This document shows positions 35,385-46,629 of a stretch of DNA of 64,000 nucleotides, piece after piece. Location of the stretch: assembly GCA_963576785.1 (NCBI GenBank), contig OY756149.1, positions 1,612,001-1,676,000 on the forward strand, given 5' to 3'. Each line of letters starts with the position of its first letter. Positions within the stretch are counted from its first letter, which is position 1. The stretch is from Chlorophyllum brunneum. Its lineage: Eukaryota; Basidiomycota; Agaricomycetes; Agaricales; Agaricaceae. The notes under the pieces are model-generated. The model saw only the letters and a list, made by a program, of their open reading frames with translations, was not told the origin of the DNA and made no database searches. Both the position numbers and the translations under genes were made by a program.

Positions 35385-36262
35385 TAGAAGTTGGATCAGA
35401 AGTTGGTTCAGATTTACGAGTATCTGCGCCCTGACCCTCGCGGAGGTTCTTATAAGGCCTGCAGGTCAGAACAGCCCTGGCCCCTTGACGTTATTCTTTG
35501 CTTTTTGCTTTCCTCTAGTAAGGTGAAATTTGAATAGCATATGACCTATCCGTGGGAACCGGTGAATGCTATATTGTAGCTCTGTAGGCTGGTGCCAGGT
35601 TTTCAAGAGTTTTCAGGGCTATCTTCCACTCGACAAACATACGCATCAGGCAACCTCGGTCGGCACGAGGGAAAAATGGGAAGGGTCATGGCGGCAGAGC
35701 GCAGCACGGTTAAATCAACAGGCCGGACTCCAAAATAAGTCAAGAGAAAAAAATCCTGCCTGTCAGCTTCCGCAGCCTCTCCGCAAAGGTGGATCAGGAG
35801 AAAAACTTTCATACAGATAGTAAGCTGGGTTCAAGTCACCTTGGGTCCACTGGCGAAGGATGATTAGATACAGAAAATAAGCACATACGATACCAATCGA
35901 CGTCCTACAATATTCGTTCGCTCTCGGGGGGAGGATAGGGGCTCTGAGTGCCTACTATTCAGCAAGTGAGATCACGTACACAGGTTCTTAGTTGAACCGG
36001 GAAGACGTAACCCTTGACGGTGATCATCTGCGTGTATTCCGTCATGCCAAGGACCATGGAGACTGCCCAGGCAATAACAGGGTTGCAGAACTTTGACCTG
36101 ACAGGGGCGACGCTCGACTGAATAATATGTGCTATACTCCATTTGGATAACTCCGCTACTGGAAAAGATATGGGGGTTTTGACCAAAAATCGGCATAAGG
36201 AAACATGGCACGTACTGTAGCATCCACTAGATTATGTATATTGTGATGGTCCTACCTCTATG
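35385..36262. other. Intergenic region between DUF6534 copies
   Basis: Short ORFs on both strands (for example minus 35972-36223) show no recognised family, though hydrophobic fragments could be remnants of a further copy. No RNA gene was found. Confidence 0.4.
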
Positions 36263-37579
36263 TCATGCCCCCACGCAATCTACTTCTGAAGGTCTCGAAG
36301 AGGTCCGCTGCGGAGTTAGACCACAACCGTCAGAGATGGGTAGGGTCGTCACTTCGGGACGGGTGGGTATTGAGAACGGCTCGCCATAACCACCACCCAT
36401 GTTCACCCGGCTGTTAAGTACTCTAAGGAGAGAGTTGGAATATAGTTTCCCGAGCACATATGCAGGTACGTTAAACGATTGACTGCCCCGTCGCACTAGG
36501 AATAAAACACCCGCCGCGGTGGCAGCAGTTGCTAATAACCAAGGGTGTGATAGTGTTAAGCGGTGGGCCGTGTGCACAAGAAAGGTGTTGTATCTGTTAC
36601 AGCGCCCGTCTCTACCGTTAACGATATGAGTTTTGACACCGAGTAGGAGGCGTGATGAAGTTCACGCTTGAATCTAACCAGCTTTGATGGACCCATTAGT
36701 GGCGACGACAGGTAAAAGTTGATATGGGAAGCATACTAAGTAGGTCAAAATCACTGTAATCAAAATATCGCATAACACAGTCGATAGAAGCCAGATCTAG
36801 CAAGAATTTTGAGCTTGTGCGGTCAGCTGTGGCTGGGATGGACTCACTGCAGTGGCTGGTAGAACTCGAGAACGGAGCACGGAGATGAATCTTGCTCTAC
36901 GAGCTTGCACGGCTTCAGCTAGAGCACTAGATAATTGCACGAACGATAGCTGAAGAACTTCAGTTTAACCGTGGGGACCGTACAAGAAGAGATTCGAGTA
37001 CCACCAGGATTCCAGCTCCTGATATCTTGGATTTTGATATTTCGTAAATACGATGGGCATAGAAGATTTGCGCAATACACCCGACTTGGAGCGTTTCGAG
37101 TCGGCTAGTTGTATTCACAACATGACTATCTACTCACCAATACCGGTTGACACAGGTACGGCAAACCAAGCCAGTTGAACAAGGTCTAGGGCACTTGTAT
37201 CCCCGTACCTTAGAACAAAAGTTCTATACTTGTCACGGGTTGTCATACCAGTTTGGACTGTTTCGAGGATGAGGATCGTGTAGACTAGTATCTTGTGGAT
37301 GACTTTGTCTCTCGGAAAGGTCATATAGTATGTATCTGCGACTTCCGGTATGGCCAGGGCGGGGGTGGGGTTAAGGGGATACTCACAGATTTGTGCGACT
37401 AGAATTCCGAAAAGTCCCCAGACAAGTACGAGGCTGATTATCTGTATGGCCAACAGACTTGAGTATGGTACACTTTAGTTTCCGGACCGGACAAACCTGA
37501 GAGCCTGCGCTGTGGTTGGTGCCTCAATAGCATGCAGAGTAACCTAGAATGAGCTCCCATACCTGTCTGTGATGTTCAT
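36263..37579 (-). CDS. DUF6534-type multi-pass membrane protein, copy 2
   Basis: This is a tandem paralogue of the preceding gene. The helix IISLVLVWGLFGILVAQIC is followed by YYMTFPRDKVIHKILVYT, ILETVQTGMTTRDKYRTFVL, LDLVQLAWFAVPVSTGIG, and the C-terminal FNVPAYVLGKLYSNSLLRVL with NSRVNMGGG. The stop is at 36263. The likely start is ATG at 37577-37579 (MNITDR followed by an intron), in a position equivalent to copy 1. Internal exons between 36600 and 37130 are only partly readable, so decay of this copy cannot be excluded. Function is unknown. Confidence 0.58.
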
Positions 37580-38401
37580 GTTCGGGGACGTTGTATTCAT
37601 GACCGGCCCAAACTTAACCACAATCCTGAAGCATGGGGAAGGTGAGGAAAGTAGCGTAATACTCGCATCGTTGCACACTTAAAGAGATTCAATAACCTAT
37701 GCGGTCCCTGATGTAATTCAAAAGTGTTCCGAGATGCGTTGTCTGGACGAAGCATGACAGAATAGAATACATTGTACGGAAGGCAAGCCGCACTATCTCT
37801 TGCGACAGCCTGCGCTAGAATTCCACGAAAATAGTCGGACGTGAGGACCCTTGTCCCAGGAGCAAAGGGTAATACAGACCCAAGGTCAGGTGTGCCTGCC
37901 ACTGACAAGTCAGCCTGCCTTCCAAGGCGTAGTGTGGAGTGTAGAGACCAGTGGTCACCTCACCGGATGACAATCAATTACGAGCGACTCAGGTATATTT
38001 TGACCTCAAAGGACCTACATGGGTCGACTGAATTCACAAAGGGATCCAGCCAGGATGCTCATGTGTATTGAACGTGTCAACAGTACTTCGCGAGCTTCTC
38101 TTTGGGCCCAGAAAGGTGACTGGGAGTATTCTTGTCATGCCTCGAGGTGTTATCAAAGAGATATGGTGGCGCCGCCGCCGTCAGGAAGGTTTGTCCCGGC
38201 CACGGCATTGAAGGGAAAGAGGATTGTGGTGATGCGTTGGCCAAGGCTTGGATGATCCTGATCCGATCGGCCCGTCATCGCCGGTGACTCCTCCCAAACG
38301 CCACGACACCCGTGCTGAGGATTCTACGTGTTCAACCTGTTCAACGGGACATCCGAAGTGAGTCTCCATCTGCTCTTTTTACCATCAACTTATATCCCTA
38401 G
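37580..38401. other. Divergent intergenic region
   Basis: About 820 bases between divergent genes. ORFs on both strands overlap and lack family motifs. It probably carries promoters for both flanking genes. Confidence 0.45.
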
Positions 38402-39810
38402 ATGCCAGCTCTCCTGAGTCCCACCTGGGACGCATATCTCGCTGCTGCTTTGGCTATTGGTGTCACATGGGTCTATTTCACCCTCAAAGGATCCCCAAAC
38501 CCCCAGGAATCTCAAAGACATGTAAAGATTTCGCTGTTCTTACTTGCACACACGCTATACATCCTCTACCACGTTCTCGTCGCCAAACCTGAAAATGTCT
38601 TTGAGGCTTTCAAGCTCCCCGTCAATACACCTCCTGATACCATCAGGGCTCTGCTAATCCAGAAATCTGAGACCGGCAGCATCCCAAGCCATCTAGAACT
38701 CTTGCTAAAGAGATTAGGCTCTTTTGACATGAGACTGCTCTACGTTCGGTTCGTTCTTTTGGCCTCTTATTCAGCAGTCCTGTCGTTGACGACCCAACAG
38801 CTTCGGCCACGATGCGATTGCCCGGTGCGGGTGGTGTTCTTCATTTGAAGATTTCGCCCTCTTCTCTCTACCAGCAGCGTTACTTGCCTACATTCGGGAA
38901 GCTGGTGTGATTGGGGTGAGCTACTTTGTCAAATTTGCGTGAGCTGGATAATGACTTGTCGGGTAGATCTTGACATTGAGCTCCTCAAGACGTGGATATT
39001 TACGACCGTTGGGCATAGGCGCCCTTGTCATCGCGTGTCTAACCGAATTCTACTGGATTGCCACGTCTGCCATTCAAGTCCCACAACAAGACACTGATCT
39101 ACCAACTTGGATGGTACGTACCATATTCCCCCTCAAAATCCACAGTCCCTGAAATGGGTTCCCGTTCAGCTCCACGATCAGCTCTCCAGATACCGACATC
39201 TACTCTTCCTCGTACTCCCACTCGTCATCTACAAACTACCTTCAATCCCGATCCCGATCCCAATTTTATCCAACATCTTGTCACCGCCCGTCGCGCTTAC
39301 GCCCGAACAGAAACAACAACACTACACAACAACACTTCGCACCCTTGAACATCTACTCCCAGCACTGCATCTGGTTAAATATACAAAGGCATCCATCATG
39401 CGAACACCGGAACTTCGTGAACGTGCTATCAAATGGTGGGACGAAGAGGAAAAAGAGGGAAGATGGGTGTTGGAAGATGAAGGGTTGAAGAAGACTGCTA
39501 AAATGGCTGGGCTTGGTTTCGGCCAAGGATCAAGCGGAACGGGAGAGGATGATGAGCCTCTGCGGAAAAGCGCTGTCATGGCTGTTCGTTCACTTCAGGA
39601 AGCTGCTGTTCCCAGTGAGCATTGGCGATAGCTTTCTCCTACACCTGTCCCAGGAATATATAATAGTGTGGGCCTCCGTTATAGTATCTTGTGTCGGGAT
39701 CGATCTTTGCCAATTTATCACTGAGGACAGACTTCCCAGAACAAGGTAGGTCATACTCATGTCCTCCCATGACTGTCATTCTTGTCAACAGGACCACAAC
39801 GATTCATTGA
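38402..39810 (+). CDS. Conserved multi-pass membrane protein of unknown function
   Basis: I do not recognise a named family. ATG at 38402 begins MPALLSPTWDAYLAAALAIG. Introns at about 38750-38801, 38913-38969 and 39113-39151 join the exons. Several hydrophobic helices are visible: LAAALAIGVTWVYFTL, VKISLFLLAHTLYILYHVLV, FALFSLPAALLAYI, GIGALVIACLTEFYWIA and HLLFLVLPLVIYKL. A conserved-looking segment reads RFGHDAIARCGWCSSFEDF. A hydrophilic C-terminal region (RAIKWWDEEEKEGRWVLEDE) follows. The open frame stops at 39631. A further hydrophobic exon (YIIVWASVIVSCVGIDL, to about 39749), then an intron and TGA at 39810, probably forms the true C-terminus, but its donor could not be fixed. An ER or mitochondrial location is possible; nothing decides this. 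Confidence 0.65.
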
Positions 39811-40240
39811 TGGCCCCGAAACCAGATACACAAAAATCACTCCCAGAGGCTTAAGTAGAGTATAGACCCCTATATGTAAATGCCGTATGGAGATTTTTTG
39901 TCTCAAACGAGTTGAAGCATCCACTTTCCTCCCATCTCAACCTACCTTCTAACCAACAAATGGAAGCCAATATATCATCAAATAATCTACTCTACAATAT
40001 CTATTCATGCCGAGTCTCCACTGAGTACCCCTATAAACCATGCATCAAAAGGGCAGTGATGGGCCGACGTTGGAAATACAGTATGCAGATATCAATACTA
40101 ATCAATCTGTATTATGGGTGGTCTGGCACCTGACAAAAGGAAAGAATGAAGGATTAAACGTAAAGAGCGACGAAAATGAGTGTAGTATGTTAGAGATTGT
40201 AGCAAAATTCGAGTCCGTCAGAGTCCGCCCAAAAATCCAT
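39811..40240. other. Convergent 3' region
   Basis: The gap is A/T-rich (for example 39940-40060) and contains only short ORFs. It presumably contains the 3' UTRs of the converging genes. Confidence 0.5.
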
Positions 40241-41713
40241 TTAAAATTTCTCCCCGATAGGTGTCAACGGCGTGAATCCAGGACCCGTTCTGCGAGGGTT
40301 ATGTCGTCCAGAAAGAGGAGAAACGGACACTGATGAAGTCGTTGGGATATCTGGAAGTCCGGAATGCTCTGATATCGGGGAGGGATCATGCATAGAATAC
40401 TGTGGAAGGGTGGTCGCGATAGTTGCCACCCCAGTACTGGTTGTGTGGTATGTTGGAGGGCGATCCCGTTGGGTCAAACCTTCCCTATTCCTCGGTTGAG
40501 CCCGGCCCTCGAGATCACTGGCGTCTCTAGATGGCTCCGAAGACTGTACATGGAGTGACGGTGACGCTGGCTTTACAGTCAAACTATCCGTACTCCTTTG
40601 TCCATAGAAGGGAGTCGGTGTCGTTATACGCTCTTGGGAGTTTCCAAACGAACCAATGGTAAACCGACCGACCGTATGCACAGAACCGGAGTCCAATCGC
40701 TCACGTGAACGTCTACCCAATGGCCGTCCGAACCGTTGTCCCCAAGTGGGAGACTTTGGGCTTTCGGGTCCGTACCCAGTAAACTGATAGTTATAACGAA
40801 TTCGTGTACGTTGCCGCCGTCTGAGCCACCATATAGCTAGCAGCGCAAGGGCACACGCTACAACGCCACCCATGACGCCCATAATGATTACACCAACGTT
40901 CGGCGACGAAGAGGAGCCGCCACCCGCTTGCCTTGTATCCCTACCAGAGCCGTGGGTAGGTAAGGCTTTAAAAGAGGCGATGGTCGTGATCTCTGTGTAC
41001 GTGTGGACTACATGGCATTTCATTAGTTGATCTGCTACCTTGAAACGATGATTTGTTGTTTAATACCTCCTGAAGTGCTATCCGTCGAGGCAGTCACAAT
41101 AGTCGACACGATCATTCCACTGAATGCAGATGCAGATGTCATGGGGTCAAAGGAAGCTTTCGTTCACCAGATATTAGTCGATGCAACAATGGAATTTGGG
41201 AGACCAACACACAAGTTGTGGTTTCTTCGGGTAGAGCTATGGGTGAAGTAGAGGATGGGACGCTAGGGAGCGCGAGGGATGATGTTGATTGTGGATCCTG
41301 CGCTTGCCCTGTTGGGTCAGAGCTATGCGTCGTTGACTGAGGGGAGTCGCCTTTGAGGGAGGAAGAAGCGGTGGAAGAGGGGTGGGGGGAAACGGGATCT
41401 CCCCTAGAAGGTGAAACGGATGTCGAGACAGTAACAACCGTTGTCTGGCGGAGTGTAGGTGAGATTGCGCCATGGCCTGGAGCTAAGGAATTTAGTATCC
41501 TGGCCCTGGTCAAAATGAAGGAACTGGTCTACTTAGTGAGTTTCCAAAATGACCGGAAGCGGAGGAAGCTGATGCGCTCATGGTGCAAGGTGCTCTGTTC
41601 AAGGCATAAGTCAAGTCGTTCAGAGGTTCACCTGGTACGTACCCTCTGGAGCTATGAGAAACTACGTGATTGAAGGGGTGGAAGGGGAAGCCGGGCAAAG
41701 TGCACCCCAGCAT
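40241..41713 (-). CDS. Single-pass membrane protein with Ser/Thr-rich ectodomain and RPPTY tail
   Basis: The last exon (41023 to 40241) contains one membrane helix (VGVIIMGVMGGVVACALALL) followed by WWLRRRQR, which predicts an outside-to-inside topology. The cytoplasmic tail is disordered and carries DRPPTYHTTSTG (PPTY at about 40448-40459), then TTLPQYS, similar to the 18.8-23.5 kb family. It ends TPIGEKF. Upstream exons on the same strand (about 41513-41139) encode a Ser/Thr/Pro-rich, mucin-like segment (for example TTVVTVSTSVSPSRG). A first exon up to 41713 is tentative; no convincing signal peptide was found. The layout resembles fungal cell-surface sensors, but no family is recognised. 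Confidence 0.55.
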
Positions 41714-42323
41714 ACTTTCCTACTCATGCCACCTATATCAGACCGTAAAAGAACCGCCGAAATTATCTGTATCCAGGTAGAAAAAAGACGTTGGAGCTAA
41801 ACCATGATGTGAAGGCTCAAAGAAGGCTGTCGTGACCGATGAGATCGATGAACACAACAACCTAGTAGCTTTAGAACACCATTGTATCATGATCTCACGG
41901 GCGACAATCATAACATGGATTTCTGATCATTCATAACGGTGGACAAGGCTGCTATCCGTCAATCACCACTCGGCTGTCAGTCATGCCGTCCTTGGAAAGC
42001 GTGAAAAGAGGACCAACAACTGTATACATAGGGGTCCTGTGGGAGGTGCACTTGCAGTACATATATGAAGAGTAGAATTTCCGGCTTTGAGGACTTGGTA
42101 AGGTAGCGGTGGGGAGAGGCAAGGTCTTGAACAAAGATGGAGTACGAAATTGATCTCGCATTTTGCCGATCACAGAGATCGACATCCAATTTTCACAGCA
42201 CTCGGTAGTCATACATCCTGTGCCACCTCAGTTCGACTGCTACTAACGTCTAGATTTGTATTTATACATATAATATCGTCGAAGAATGTGCTGTGGCTGG
42301 GCGCTGATTTCTAAGTAGCTTCT
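41714..42323. other. Intergenic region
   Basis: A minus-strand ORF of 86 codons (41952-42212) has no recognised motif and no clear splice context, so it is not called. No RNA gene is seen. Confidence 0.4.
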
Positions 42324-43010
42324 TCACAGTCCTTTATTTGGTAGTCTCGGTAGAGGTGGATAAGCGCTAGGGAATTGATCCGCTCCGGCTGGAGGAGAAT
42401 TCTCTGAAGAGGATGGATATCGTGGAGGTCCCGATGAGAGATTATCGTAAGATGGGGGTGTGGAACCATTAGTTGTTGTTCTTCCCAACGACAACTCCGC
42501 GGTCGAGTTCCGCCGACCATCTCTGATATCAAATCTTCTACAGCTACTGTCCCTGCCCGAAGTCATTTGGATAAAGGATGAAGGCCGGGGGGATCGCGTG
42601 GAATACGGGTATCTTTGTGGAGTGTCTCGACTGTGTGGCTGTATATCAACATAAGCCAGAGTGCCTTGAAACGAAGTGTGCCTCCGGGTATGATGAGAAA
42701 GGTCACCCGCTGACCGAATACTGGGAGTTGGATCACGAGTCCACATTGATGAATGGTTTTCTTCGAATGGAGGGTTTTGAATGGGGAGGGAAATACTTTG
42801 TCGTGAAACGACAGGGCGAATGTCGATAACCGGGATTTCCTCCTCCTTTTGGTGTATTCTTTCCTCAGCGTCATGACGGCGTAGACGTATAGATTTCTTG
42901 TACCGCAGATATGCATAGATAACCAGGGCCCCCATTAGGAAACCTCCCAAGATCGAGCTCACGAGGAGCTCTGTGAATTCGGAGACAGTAAAACCATTGC
43001 TGCTTGACAT
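42324..43010 (-). CDS. Single-pass membrane protein with PPSY and PPRY motifs
   Basis: A continuous 228-codon frame begins MSSSNGFTVSEF at 43010. One helix (LLVSSILGGFLMGALVIYAY) is followed by basic LRYKKSIRLRRHD, so the tail should be cytoplasmic. The tail has acidic and Ser/Arg-rich segments and ends with TPPSYDNLSSGPPRYPSSS and LPRLPNKGL. The two PPxY motifs lie near 42405-42460. An upstream exon encoding an ectodomain or signal peptide may exist, since the helix is only 15 residues from the start. No family is recognised. It is the third same-strand membrane protein with PPxY-type tails counted from 40 kb to the left and right, and WW-domain binding is inferred. Confidence 0.6.
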   Translation of the reverse strand: MSSSNGFTVSEFTELLVSSILGGFLMGALVIYAYLRYKKSIRLRRHDAEERIHQKEEEIPVIDIRPVVSRQSISLPIQNPPFEENHSSMWTRDPTPSIRSAGDLSHHTRRHTSFQGTLAYVDIQPHSRDTPQRYPYSTRSPRPSSFIQMTSGRDSSCRRFDIRDGRRNSTAELSLGRTTTNGSTPPSYDNLSSGPPRYPSSSENSPPAGADQFPSAYPPLPRLPNKGL

Positions 43011-44197
43011 GACCTTCGATATGGGCGGGGTGAACCCATGTAACAGCCTGGAATTGTAAAAAAGCTCATTAATTTGGGACCGCAGTCATATTGCGCTGAT
43101 GTTACGCACTCAGATGGGTTTATTGTCGTCTGCCCCAAGCTTGTGCAAAAAAATCTAGGAGAGGGAAAGAGAGAGAAAGAGAGGATGAAGCCAAAGATGT
43201 CTACTTCTGGATAACTTTCCTCAAAACGTCGTGGTCTTTTTCTATCATCGCTTTGACAATGGGACTACATCAGATCCCAGAACAGGTGTGATACAAGCCT
43301 GAAACGGAGTCGATATGGCAAGTCCTGACTCGAAAGAAGTCGCACTGTATCTCTATATAGAAAGCCAGTACAACAGTCTAGATGCAACTAAAAAATACAA
43401 GGTTGTGGATAAGCTTTAGGATTATGCAGTAGTAGCTCCATGACTGATGAGTGAGATTTTTTTTCGAAATGAGCCGATGGGGGTTGTACTGGTGTTTACA
43501 CTGCCCATGGGCCAAATATAACAGGAACGTCAGGCAAAAATAGAGGAGTTGCTAGGACCAACTGTATTTGGGTAGATGGAGATGTGACTTGGGGTTTTTC
43601 CACACTGATGCGAACTCAGATCAGTGAGAGTCCCCTGGGCCTGTTTGGAAACATTTCAGCTTTAGCTAGGCTGTCTCCTAGTGCTAAAGGTGTGAAACAA
43701 AACCGCGGCGAATATGAGAAACGGGCGGGGGGAGGTATCACAGTTGATAGGTGATCATGATCATTGGACAACCGGGCCTCAGTTGGCCCAACCTCGGGTT
43801 TGTCTAACCCCTGATATTCAACACCTGGGCTATTTCTACTGATACATCAGAAACACATAGATGAGCTGTACGTCGACTACATCATACTTCCAGGAAACTA
43901 GAAGATGAAGACGAACACCTCGTGCAAGGTCAAAACTGATGTAAATGGCAACGGAATTTATGTCGATATACCATTACAAGACGTCGTGATGGACGTAGAA
44001 GAACAAACGTACAAGACAAACATGGGAAGCACACGTGAAGAAGGAAGGTTTAATAGTCTCAACATACACTAAAACGGTACATCATAAGTAAATGGAACAT
44101 AGAGCAGGACAGGGTTCCTCAAGAACTCGGATAAAAGGACAAACCACTAGCGCTACGAACAATCGTAGGCAAGGCACATACATAGGGCGACGACATC
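43011..44197. other. Intergenic region
   Basis: About 1.2 kb without a supportable gene. It includes a GA-rich tract (43157-43184) that reads as a pyrimidine tract on the minus strand, upstream of the minus-strand gene. No RNA gene was found. Confidence 0.5.
43157..43184. repeat. GA-rich simple-sequence tract
   Basis: An almost pure purine run on the plus strand. On the minus strand it is a CT tract about 150 bases upstream of the PPSY/PPRY gene start, a context often found in fungal promoters. Confidence 0.6.
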
Positions 44198-45935
44198 TCA
44201 ATCTTTCCTCGGAAGCGGCATATCCGGCATCAGATAATGTACCGGTTTCCCTTCAATCCCTCCAGGTCCAAAGCTACTCTTATGTGTCAGCCCGCCGATG
44301 CTCTCGGGCACGGACTTCTTGGAATAATGACCCTGACCTACTGAAGCCAAAGGAGAGGGATTAGTCGGGGTGGCTGGGGAAGGCGTATAGGCTGTCGAAG
44401 GAGACGGGCTACGCGGGATAGGAGTGGAGACGGCGGATGAAGGGACAGATGGATCATAGACAGGGACAGGCTTTCTTGGAGTTTTCTTCGCCGTAACGGA
44501 TTGTGACCCAATAGACTGACGGTTCGCCTTTTTCTGCTGCTGTTGACTATTGTTACTTGAAACTGCACCACCGGAAGACGACGCAGAGTATGACCGCGCG
44601 ATGTCCGCGGCTGCCAGCGGTGATATGGAATAGGAGTGAGGCTGTGACGAGGAGGACTGTGCAGGGAGATAAGATGAGTTAAGTGAGGGTGGTCTTCCCT
44701 GGTGTGAGGATGGTTCGTAGGGGTACGGGAAGGTATCAGCCGAAGCATGTGGAGGGCCTAGCTGGCTTTGTTGAAGTGATGACCTTGATGAGGCCATAGG
44801 CCTACCGCCGTTCGAGGGTAAAGTTGCAAGAGCCAAACCTCCTTCACTGTCATCAAAGGGATCTTTGGCGTACGGAACGGGAGAAGTGGAGAGTTTTTCC
44901 TCGGAGGGTGAGAACGGTGTGGAGTTACCGCTTCTTCGGTCTTCATCCTCGGCGAAAATACCCCCAAGGGAGTCTGTTGCAGAATGATGACGAGGTTTAC
45001 GTGCTGCGGCTATTAAGTCACGAGAAGCACGGCGGTTCCTACTGGATTGGAAAGAGGTCAACGAGCCCAAGCCACCCCAGCCGCGATTCAGCTGTGTTCC
45101 TCCAGTTTGCCCTCCAATAGGCCTATCTAATGCGGTCTTTCGTCTCCGCAAACAGAGGTAGGCCACAAGGACAAGAATCATGAAGACAACGGCTCCTGCT
45201 ACGACTCCAACGATAATACCTATGCGGTTGTCCTTGGATGCAGAGGAAGGCATAGGAGCGGCGGAGGTTTCTCCTGAGGCCGGCGGGGTTACTGTAGGTG
45301 CCATTGATGTGCTTGAGCTCGAGGAACTTTGCGGAAAAGGTCCTGTTATGAGACAGGATGTATCGGTTCCGGGTTGCACATAAAAGCTATCGGATTGGTC
45401 TTGGAATTGTGACTCCATCATGGCCGTAATTTGGTACCAGCCAGGGGGTACGTCAACTTTCCAAGGAAAACTGGAAGCGCGTGGGTCAATGTTTTGAACA
45501 ATGGTTGTTGTGACTGAGCCGGTTGGAGAGGCGCCGGCAGGCACGGCGAGCACGCGGCCATCGGAGAATGTTGGTGTAGGGGGCGTAGTAGAAGGTGGTG
45601 GTGGAGGTTGATCCTGAGGGACACCGAAGTTGGTAACGACGAGGTTAAGGCCCACAGAGGGACCACCGTAGGCCCATGTTACATTGCGGAAAGTGCAAGT
45701 ACTGAGCGCTGAGGCAAAATCATTGATGATGATAAAGGGTGACTGGGTTGGTAAAGGTGTTGAATCCGAAGTGGGTGAGACTAGGAAAATAGGTATAAGA
45801 TGCTGGCTGGCTCAGAACAATGAACGACATACATTGCCTGTTTTCGAATCTGCGAGGTGGATCCGAACCGCGTGCGCCTTCAATTAAGAAGGGCAGCGAA
45901 GAAAGCAGGGCAGCATACGACAGCCTCAGCAGCAT
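44198..45935 (-). CDS. Type I membrane protein, putative cell-surface sensor
   Basis: ATG at 45935 begins MLLRLSYAALLSSLPFLIEG, a signal peptide. An intron near 45829-45782 joins to a short ectodomain with CTFRNVTWAYGGPSVGLNLV, a Pro/Thr linker, FPWKVDVPPGWYQITAMMES and DTSCLITGPF; the last phrases fit a beta-sandwich domain seen in many Agaricomycete surface proteins. A Ser-rich stalk leads to one helix (IGIIVGVVAGAVVFMILVLV) followed by CLRRRKTALD. The cytoplasmic tail of about 300 residues is Ser/Pro-rich with SSNNSQQQQKK and ends MPDMPLPRKD. The layout resembles Mid2/Wsc-type wall sensors or mid2-like proteins, but sequence similarity cannot be shown here. Unlike its neighbours it has no canonical PPxY motif that I can see. 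Confidence 0.72.
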
Positions 45936-46550
45936 GGGTGTCGTGAGGAGAGGACGTTGTGGCTTGAGGCCTCAAGACCAAGTCACGATGTGGACTGTAG
46001 TCAAGGATGAGAAAAGAGGACTGGGCCGCCAAACGCCGGTCGCTTCACTTGTATTCCCTGCCATCAGCCGGCCAACGGCCTGGACCACATGCCACATCAC
46101 GATAATCACAATCACAGGCGCTCAACCCAGCTTCCTTGTTCCCAGACCTCTGTCCCACAAATATCTTTTGCTGAATCCAGCCTCATTCACTCCACGCAAG
46201 CTGTGTTCGCCGCTAGCCATAATCGCGAATCAACGCCGCACTCCACTTGCATTTCCTGCCCCCCGGCGTACTCGACTCTCTCCTGAGAACACAGGCACTC
46301 GCTACAGTTCACCCCCTTTTTCCTGTTCCTGGTCTGTCATCTTTCGGGAAATATGTCGCAAAAGGGGTGGAACTCTTAATTGCCTTCGTACCCTGATGCT
46401 TCAAAGCCAACATATACACACAGCTTTTCTCCACCGCTTCTTTGATGCAGCGCCAGGTATAAATTGTGCGTAGACGACAATAATACGTGGTAGGCGGTGG
46501 TTTAAACCTTGGTTCCCGGTGGTCGGCGAACGCTTTTGCCTATACTCCGA
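45936..46550. other. Intergenic region
   Basis: Divergent spacer between the sensor gene and the tRNA. An open plus-strand frame (45820-46473) overlaps the first exon of the sensor gene and has no recognisable motif. Probably promoter sequence. Confidence 0.45.
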
Positions 46551-46623
46551 GGTTCAATGGTCTAGTGGTTATGATTTCTGTCTTACACACAGAAGGTCCC
46601 CGGTTCGAACCCGGGTTGGACCA
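46551..46623 (+). tRNA. tRNA-Val (anticodon TAC)
   Basis: The acceptor stem GGTTCAA pairs with TTGGACC, leaving discriminator A at 46623. The D arm contains TCTAGTGGTTATGA, the anticodon stem TCTGT/ACAGA encloses loop CTTACAC with anticodon TAC (reads GUA), and the T arm CCCGGTTCGAACCCGGG is perfect. There is no intron. The sequence closely follows the eukaryotic tRNA-Val consensus. Confidence 0.95.
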
Positions 46624-46629
46624 TTTTTT
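46624..46629 (+). terminator. RNA polymerase III terminator of tRNA-Val
   Basis: A run of six T directly follows the discriminator base of the tRNA, as expected for polymerase III termination. Confidence 0.8.

Noticed and set aside
45820..46473. 217-codon plus-strand ORF
   Set aside because: It overlaps the signal-peptide exon of the sensor gene in antisense; composition is not protein-like.
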